Source: Kiritimatiellia bacterium (GTDB lineage Bacteria; Verrucomicrobiota; Kiritimatiellia; RFP12; UBA1067). From it: a DNA stretch of 64,000 nt. The notes under the pieces are model-generated. The model ran no database searches, had not been told where the DNA came from, and saw nothing but the letters and a program-made list of their open reading frames with translations. Below, piece by piece: positions 60,227-64,000 of this stretch. The stretch covers positions 21,971-85,970 of the forward strand of contig JAFQYM010000036.1 of assembly GCA_017406465.1 (NCBI GenBank), given 5' to 3'. A program made the translations under genes and the position numbers. How positions within the stretch are numbered: the stretch's first letter is position 1; each line of letters starts with the position of its first letter.

Positions 60227-60907
60227 TTAGTGGAGATTGTAGGTCTTCTCGACCTCTTCCCACGTGCGCGTGGTGAAGAACTTGGAAATCGCCGTGTCGT
60301 ACTCTGCGGTGTGCGTGAACGCCTTCTTCATGAGCTTAAAGCGCGTGTCGAGGCCAAGCGAACCGCCGTGCGACTCAAGTTCCTGGACGATGTTCGGATA
60401 GTCGAGCGGATCAGTCACGGACGCGACGCGCAGGTAGTTCTTCGCCGACGCGCGGACCATGCAGGGGCCGCCGATGTCGATGTTCGTCCTCGCCATTTCG
60501 GGAGTGACGCCCGCCTTGGCGACGGTCTGCTGGAAAGGATAGAGGTTGACGACGACCATGTCGATCGGGAGCGCGGAGAGGCGCTTAAGGTCCGCCTGGT
60601 GGGCGTCGTTGTAAGTCTCGGAGAGGAGGCCGAGGTAGATTTTGAAGTCGAGCGTCTTAACGAGACCGCCCTGCATCTCCGGCTGGCCGGTGTAGTCGGA
60701 AACGGCAACGAGCGTATCGCCCGCCTTGTCGCCGAGGATTTCCTTTACCTTGGTGTAGGTGCCGCCGGTGGAGTAGATCTTCACGCCGGGGCATGCCTTG
60801 ACGAGTGCGGGGACGAAGGTCTCGAGCCCCGTCTTGTCGCTCACGCTCATGAGGACGTTCTTTACCTGCACCCTGCCGTCGATTTCAGTTACGATGTTTA
60901 AAGCCAT
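60227..60907 (-). CDS. purH: Stand-alone IMP cyclohydrolase (PurH N-terminal domain only)
   Basis: 226 aa corresponding to the MGS-like cyclohydrolase half of PurH, which closes FAICAR to IMP in the last step of purine synthesis. Seen: VLMSVSDKTGLETFV, YSTGGTYTKVKE, the GGLVKTLDFKIYLGLL block (usual form GGRVKTLHP...GLL), DMVVVNLYPFQQTV and NIDIGGPCMVRASAKN. The C-terminal AICAR transformylase domain (about 300 aa) is absent; the next gene is a membrane protein. The ATG at 60907 is chosen for the AAGGAGGT seven nt upstream, not the in-frame TTG at 60928. A TTTTGGTATAAT box lies 24 nt before the start. Confidence 0.9.
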   Translation of the reverse strand: MALNIVTEIDGRVQVKNVLMSVSDKTGLETFVPALVKACPGVKIYSTGGTYTKVKEILGDKAGDTLVAVSDYTGQPEMQGGLVKTLDFKIYLGLLSETYNDAHQADLKRLSALPIDMVVVNLYPFQQTVAKAGVTPEMARTNIDIGGPCMVRASAKNYLRVASVTDPLDYPNIVQELESHGGSLGLDTRFKLMKKAFTHTAEYDTAISKFFTTRTWEEVEKTYNLH

Positions 60908-60930
60908 GTTACCTCCTTGAAATTTCAAGT

Positions 60931-60936
60931 ATTATA
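60931..60936 (-). promoter_or_regulatory. Extended -10 promoter of the IMP cyclohydrolase gene
   Basis: Minus strand TTTTGGTATAAT, then a 23-nt leader with AAGGAGGT. A clear example of the second, Shine-Dalgarno-led class of units here. Confidence 0.65.
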
Positions 60937-60998
60937 CCAAAAAACGGCCACGAGCGGCGTTCCGCAAGCAGGTTAAAGTTCTGACGCAGAAAACATAT

Positions 60999-61024
60999 AA
61001 AAAAGCGCGGCGGATTTACCGCGC
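60999..61024 (-). terminator. Intrinsic terminator after the decarboxylase gene
   Basis: GCGCGG at 61005-61010 pairs with CCGCGC at 61019-61024; on the minus strand a run of six T follows. It is about 80 nt past the decarboxylase stop codon. Confidence 0.7.
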
Positions 61025-61071
61025 TACAGCCAATCACCGCCTGCTGTGGCATTCCACTGTGGCAATCAAGT

Positions 61072-61091
61072 CTGTATCAATAAGCCCTTTT
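61072..61091. repeat. 20-bp direct repeat flanking the decarboxylase, left copy
   Basis: Matches 63474-63493 at 19 of 20 positions (shared core ATCAATAAGCCCTTTT). Imperfect tandem units (CTGTGGCATTC, CTGTGGCAATC) precede it at 61044-61070. Confidence 0.75.
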
Positions 61092-61104
61092 ACCTACAAG
61101 ACTC

Positions 61105-63249
61105 TCACCGCCGCAGCCGGGTTCGAGCCTCTTCGTCGCGGTTGAGCACCTCGACGAAGAACGGCGCGTGCCCACCGCGGCAGAAAAGGCCATGCACGGC
61201 GTCGACCCCGTCGTTCGCGATCACGTCCTTCACGAGCCGCACCATCGCCTTCGTGATCCTCAAGCCCGGAATGAAAACCGGCACGCCAGGCGGATACGGC
61301 ACTATGAACTGCGATGCGATGCGCCCCTCGGACTCATCGAGCGTCACCAGCTCGCCGTCGCAGAGCGCAGCATCGTGCGGAAGCACCTCCGCCTGGCCCG
61401 ACACCGCCTCGACGACGCCCTTTGCCGCGGCGCTGGCCGCCGCGGGCCCGATAAGCCCCTTGAACTGGCGGCACACGCGGAAGAGATACTCGAAGTGCTC
61501 CTGCGCCGTTCCCGCCGTGACGAGAAAGAGCACCGTCGTGGAGCTTGCCTTCTCCCATTGGATGTGCGCCTTGAGAAGCGCCTTCTTGAACGCGGCGCAC
61601 GCGCGCGCGGAGCGGAGCTGCAGCACGATCTTGAGCGGATCCTTCATGTACCCCTTCTCGCGCCAGTCCACGCCAGGGCCCGCAATCTCCTCGAGCCCGG
61701 CGAAGCACTGGTTCTCGGGCCTGCCGCATTCGTCCGCGACGCGCTTTCTGAACGCCGCCGCCCAGCGGATTCGCTCGTCGATGAGCTTCATGCCCTCGAG
61801 CCGCATCTGCACGCCCGCGACATCGAGCGCGGCGAGAAACGGATACAGCGGCGAGGTCGAGTGCCAGTACCTGAGGATCTCGTGCAGGTCGTGCGAGAAC
61901 TTCTCGTAGCTGCCGCGTCCGTGCAGCGCGAATCGCCGCCTGAGCCAGCGGTACTGCGGGGAGCTATCCTCCTCAAGAAGCTGCTTGAAGCGCGTCGACA
62001 CGTGGATCATGGACGCCTGCGAAAACGCGGCGAGCGTCTTGTGCGTCGACTGCACGGAGAAATGGGCGCCGCACGTCTCGTTCACCGCCGCATAGCGCAC
62101 CGTGTCGCCCTTTCCGCGGCCGAAGGTGTAGTAGGGGTGGAAGTTGAGGTACGCCGCCCACGCCTCGTCCGCGTAGAACAGAACCCCCGCCTTCTCGCAT
62201 TCGCGCGCGATCTCCCAGATCGGATACAGCACGCCCTCGTAGGTGCACGTCGTGAGGACGAGGAGCTTCGGCCTCTCCTCGGCGGGGACGCGCAGCGCCC
62301 GGCGGATGTCGTCCAGCGACACAGGGCCCCACACGCCGAGAGCGGCGTTCCAGCGCGCGGGGAGATACCGCGCGACGGCGGCGGAGGTAACGACCGCGTG
62401 ATGCACGCTCTTGTGGCAGTTGCGGTCTACAAGCACCGTCTCGCCCGGCCTCAGCAGCGTCATCAGCATCGCCTTGTTCGACGTGGACGTTCCGTTCGTC
62501 ACGTACCGGCTCGCCGCGGTGCCGAATATCTCGCTCGTCAGCTTCTGGGCCTCCGAGAGCGGCGTGTGCGCCTCGGGGCTCGAGAGGTCGCCGAGGGACT
62601 CGACGGACACCGAGAGGTCCGTGCGGAATATCGTGTCGCCGAACGCCTCGTGGAAGCCGCGCAGGAACGGCGAGTTCGCGAACGCGCGTCCTCCGTTGTG
62701 CCCCGGCGTGTGCCAGTTCGTGCCCGCCTTCAGCGTCACGTACTGCTTGAGCGCCGTGGAGAAGCGCGGCATCCAGAAGCTCTTGAAGAGGTGCACGATG
62801 CGCTCGTGGTAGCGCGAGGGCTGTTCGAGCACAACGGCGGCCTTCTTCGTCCAGCGTCTCGCCGGAAGCGCCACCGCGGGATGCCCCGGCCTTGTGAGCA
62901 CGACCTTCGGTATCGCGGGGAAGAACAGCTTGAGCCACGACCTGAGCGAGAGGCCCTCGACCTCCATCTTCATCAGGTCGTCGTCGATCAGGAACAGGCA
63001 GCAGGCGCGCCCGAGCTCGGTGAGGACGCCCCTCGGGCCTCCGCTCGTGAAGAGCGCCTTCGCGAGCGTCGGCGCGTCGCGGACGGCGACGAGCTTCATC
63101 GGCGGATAGTCCTGCGCGCCCCTCGCGTCGAACGTCTCGCGGCAGAAGTCGCGGAAGGCGTCGGTAAGCCCGTACTCGATGACAGGCAGCCGCTTCGCGT
63201 CGAAGCGGCCGGGCTTGTGCAGGTAGAAAACGGTCAATGTCCTTATCAT
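61105..63249 (-). CDS. Orn/Lys/Arg decarboxylase, class I fold
   Basis: 714 aa PLP enzyme. The N-terminal ~150 residues form the wing/receiver-like domain, followed by the PLP core: WHTPGHNGG (181-188), TNGTSTSNKAML, YADEAWAAY with D361, and the Schiff-base lysine K404 in STHKTLAAFSQASM. The C-terminal domain ends the family pattern (FIVPYPPGVPVFIPG). It would convert lysine, arginine or ornithine to the polyamine, for acid resistance or polyamine supply; which substrate is unclear. I start at the ATG at 63249 (MIRTLTVFYLHKP): the open frame above it is a transposase remnant. Codon use looks more GC-rich than neighbours, and 20-bp repeats flank the gene, suggesting transfer. Confidence 0.9.
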   Translation of the reverse strand: MIRTLTVFYLHKPGRFDAKRLPVIEYGLTDAFRDFCRETFDARGAQDYPPMKLVAVRDAPTLAKALFTSGGPRGVLTELGRACCLFLIDDDLMKMEVEGLSLRSWLKLFFPAIPKVVLTRPGHPAVALPARRWTKKAAVVLEQPSRYHERIVHLFKSFWMPRFSTALKQYVTLKAGTNWHTPGHNGGRAFANSPFLRGFHEAFGDTIFRTDLSVSVESLGDLSSPEAHTPLSEAQKLTSEIFGTAASRYVTNGTSTSNKAMLMTLLRPGETVLVDRNCHKSVHHAVVTSAAVARYLPARWNAALGVWGPVSLDDIRRALRVPAEERPKLLVLTTCTYEGVLYPIWEIARECEKAGVLFYADEAWAAYLNFHPYYTFGRGKGDTVRYAAVNETCGAHFSVQSTHKTLAAFSQASMIHVSTRFKQLLEEDSSPQYRWLRRRFALHGRGSYEKFSHDLHEILRYWHSTSPLYPFLAALDVAGVQMRLEGMKLIDERIRWAAAFRKRVADECGRPENQCFAGLEEIAGPGVDWREKGYMKDPLKIVLQLRSARACAAFKKALLKAHIQWEKASSTTVLFLVTAGTAQEHFEYLFRVCRQFKGLIGPAAASAAAKGVVEAVSGQAEVLPHDAALCDGELVTLDESEGRIASQFIVPYPPGVPVFIPGLRITKAMVRLVKDVIANDGVDAVHGLFCRGGHAPFFVEVLNRDEEARTRLRR

Positions 63250-63327
63250 AAATGATTCAGTGGCGCTTTTGCATTGCCTGCTACCGCTTTTTCTTCGCCG
63301 ACTCTGCGGCACCGGGTAGAGAACGCG

Positions 63328-63433
63328 TATGCGGCGGTCCTTCTCCTCGTCGTCGAGAAAGAACGCCCAGTGCGCAAGCCGACTGACAAGGTGATAGCAC
63401 CTGTTTCCGCTTGACAACCATGTTCTTCCTCAT
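63328..63433 (-). pseudogene. Remnant of a REP-associated tyrosine transposase (RAYT)
   Basis: From the ATG at 63433 the frame reads MRKNMVVK. The sense then shifts frame and continues SGNRCYHLVSRLAHWAFFLDDEEKDRRI, the typical N-terminus of Y1-transposase RAYT proteins. The catalytic HxH and Tyr parts are missing. A leaderless promoter box precedes it by 6 nt. About 105 bp remain, directly upstream of the decarboxylase gene. Confidence 0.7.
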
Positions 63434-63439
63434 GTGGAC

Positions 63440-63445
63440 ATTATA
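63440..63445 (-). promoter_or_regulatory. Extended -10 promoter left from the RAYT gene
   Basis: Minus strand TTTTGGTATAAT, six nt before the ATG of the RAYT remnant. It may now drive the decarboxylase gene about 190 nt downstream. Confidence 0.55.
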
Positions 63446-63463
63446 CCAAAACGCGACTACTGC

Positions 63464-63493
63464 ATCAATGCTACTGCATCAATAAGCCCTTTT
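63464..63493. repeat. Tandem 14-mers and right copy of the 20-bp direct repeat
   Basis: CTACTGCATCAATG is followed by CTACTGCATCAATA; the second unit overlaps the 20-bp repeat at 63474-63493 that matches 61072-61091. The unit resembles the GCTACTGTGTCACT repeat at 43353. Confidence 0.75.
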
Positions 63494-63544
63494 CTCCCAT
63501 TTTCGCGCGATGGCACAGCGATTGGAAAATGGTTGGAAAAGGAC

Positions 63545-63578
63545 AAAAAGGGCGCGGCAAAACTGCCGCGCCCTTTTT
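63545..63578 (-). terminator. Intrinsic terminator of rpoC
   Basis: A perfect 10-bp GC-rich stem (GGGCGCGGCA at 63550-63559, TGCCGCGCCC at 63564-63573) with a 4-nt loop, flanked by A5 and T5, so it could work in both directions. It lies about 20 nt past the rpoC stop codon at 63599. Confidence 0.9.
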
Positions 63579-63598
63579 CACGGGATTTCTCCCAGTTG

Positions 63599-64000
<402 letters not shown>

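Noticed and set aside
61168..63255. A 695-codon plus-strand open frame
   Set aside because: It is antisense to the Orn/Lys/Arg decarboxylase, Arg-rich and low in sense motifs; a product of high third-position GC.
63250..63417. Decarboxylase N-terminus extended to the TTG at 63417
   Set aside because: The 56 extra residues match a RAYT transposase start (GNRCYHLVSRLAH) followed by filler, so the true start is the ATG at 63249.

Overview
The window reads as chromosomal DNA of a gut-type member of the PVC superphylum, most likely Kiritimatiellota or Lentisphaerota. This is an inference from gene content: giant secreted repeat proteins, host-glycan (sialic acid) use, DUF3472 and DUF4832 proteins, and RAYT/REP remnants. 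No rRNA or marker tree was available. Genes are densely packed and almost all lie on the minus strand. Only three clear genes are on the plus strand: a lipase-like lipoprotein, a TRIC-family membrane protein and a small tandem-repeat protein. I saw no tRNA, rRNA, CRISPR array or prophage.

Layout. 1-5.6 kb: the 5' part of rpoD (cut by the window edge) and dnaE. 5.6-23.8 kb: secreted-protein territory, with a thioredoxin/transglutaminase-like/discoidin protein, two giant surface proteins (1930 and about 2129 aa) with shared repeat modules, a basic orphan protein between them, and a HigB-type toxin-antitoxin pair flanked by a 59-bp direct repeat. 23.8-31.6 kb: a sialic-acid locus with an AGE-type epimerase, NanA lyase, a kelch mutarotase fused to a sodium:solute symporter, and a DUF3472-sialidase fusion. 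A plus-strand lipoprotein lipase sits inside it. 31.7-42.6 kb: a 1773-aa protein with two zincin motifs, an ABC-2 exporter pair and a DUF4011-type helicase-nuclease. 42.7-46.9 kb: a TRIC channel, a frameshifted methyltransferase, a GT4 glycosyltransferase and an OFA-family antiporter. 47-53 kb: one tight operon of RNase HIII, ExbB, ExbD, TonB, BatD and a DegT aminotransferase. 53-57 kb: a sirtuin, a C1 papain-like peptidase and a DUF4832-like protein. 57-61 kb: the repeat protein, RNase PH, a glycosyltransferase, a membrane protein and a stand-alone IMP cyclohydrolase. 61-64 kb: an Orn/Lys/Arg decarboxylase flanked by REP-like repeats and a RAYT transposase remnant, then the 3' end of rpoC with a strong terminator.

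How the genes work together. The nan genes form a complete non-phosphorylated route: sialidase release, anomer conversion and uptake by one fused protein, lyase cleavage to ManNAc and pyruvate, and epimerisation to GlcNAc. The ExbB-ExbD-TonB genes would energise outer-membrane uptake, although no TonB-dependent receptor lies in the window.

Two sequence-level patterns stand out. First, most minus-strand transcription units begin with an extended -10 box of the form TTTGGTATAAT placed only 6-8 nt before the start codon. This implies leaderless mRNAs, beside a second class with longer leaders and Shine-Dalgarno sites. Second, several families of short tandem or palindromic repeats are scattered through the window. 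Some sit inside genes as in-frame peptide inserts (dnaE, a glycosyltransferase, the kelch domain) and some supply stop codons.
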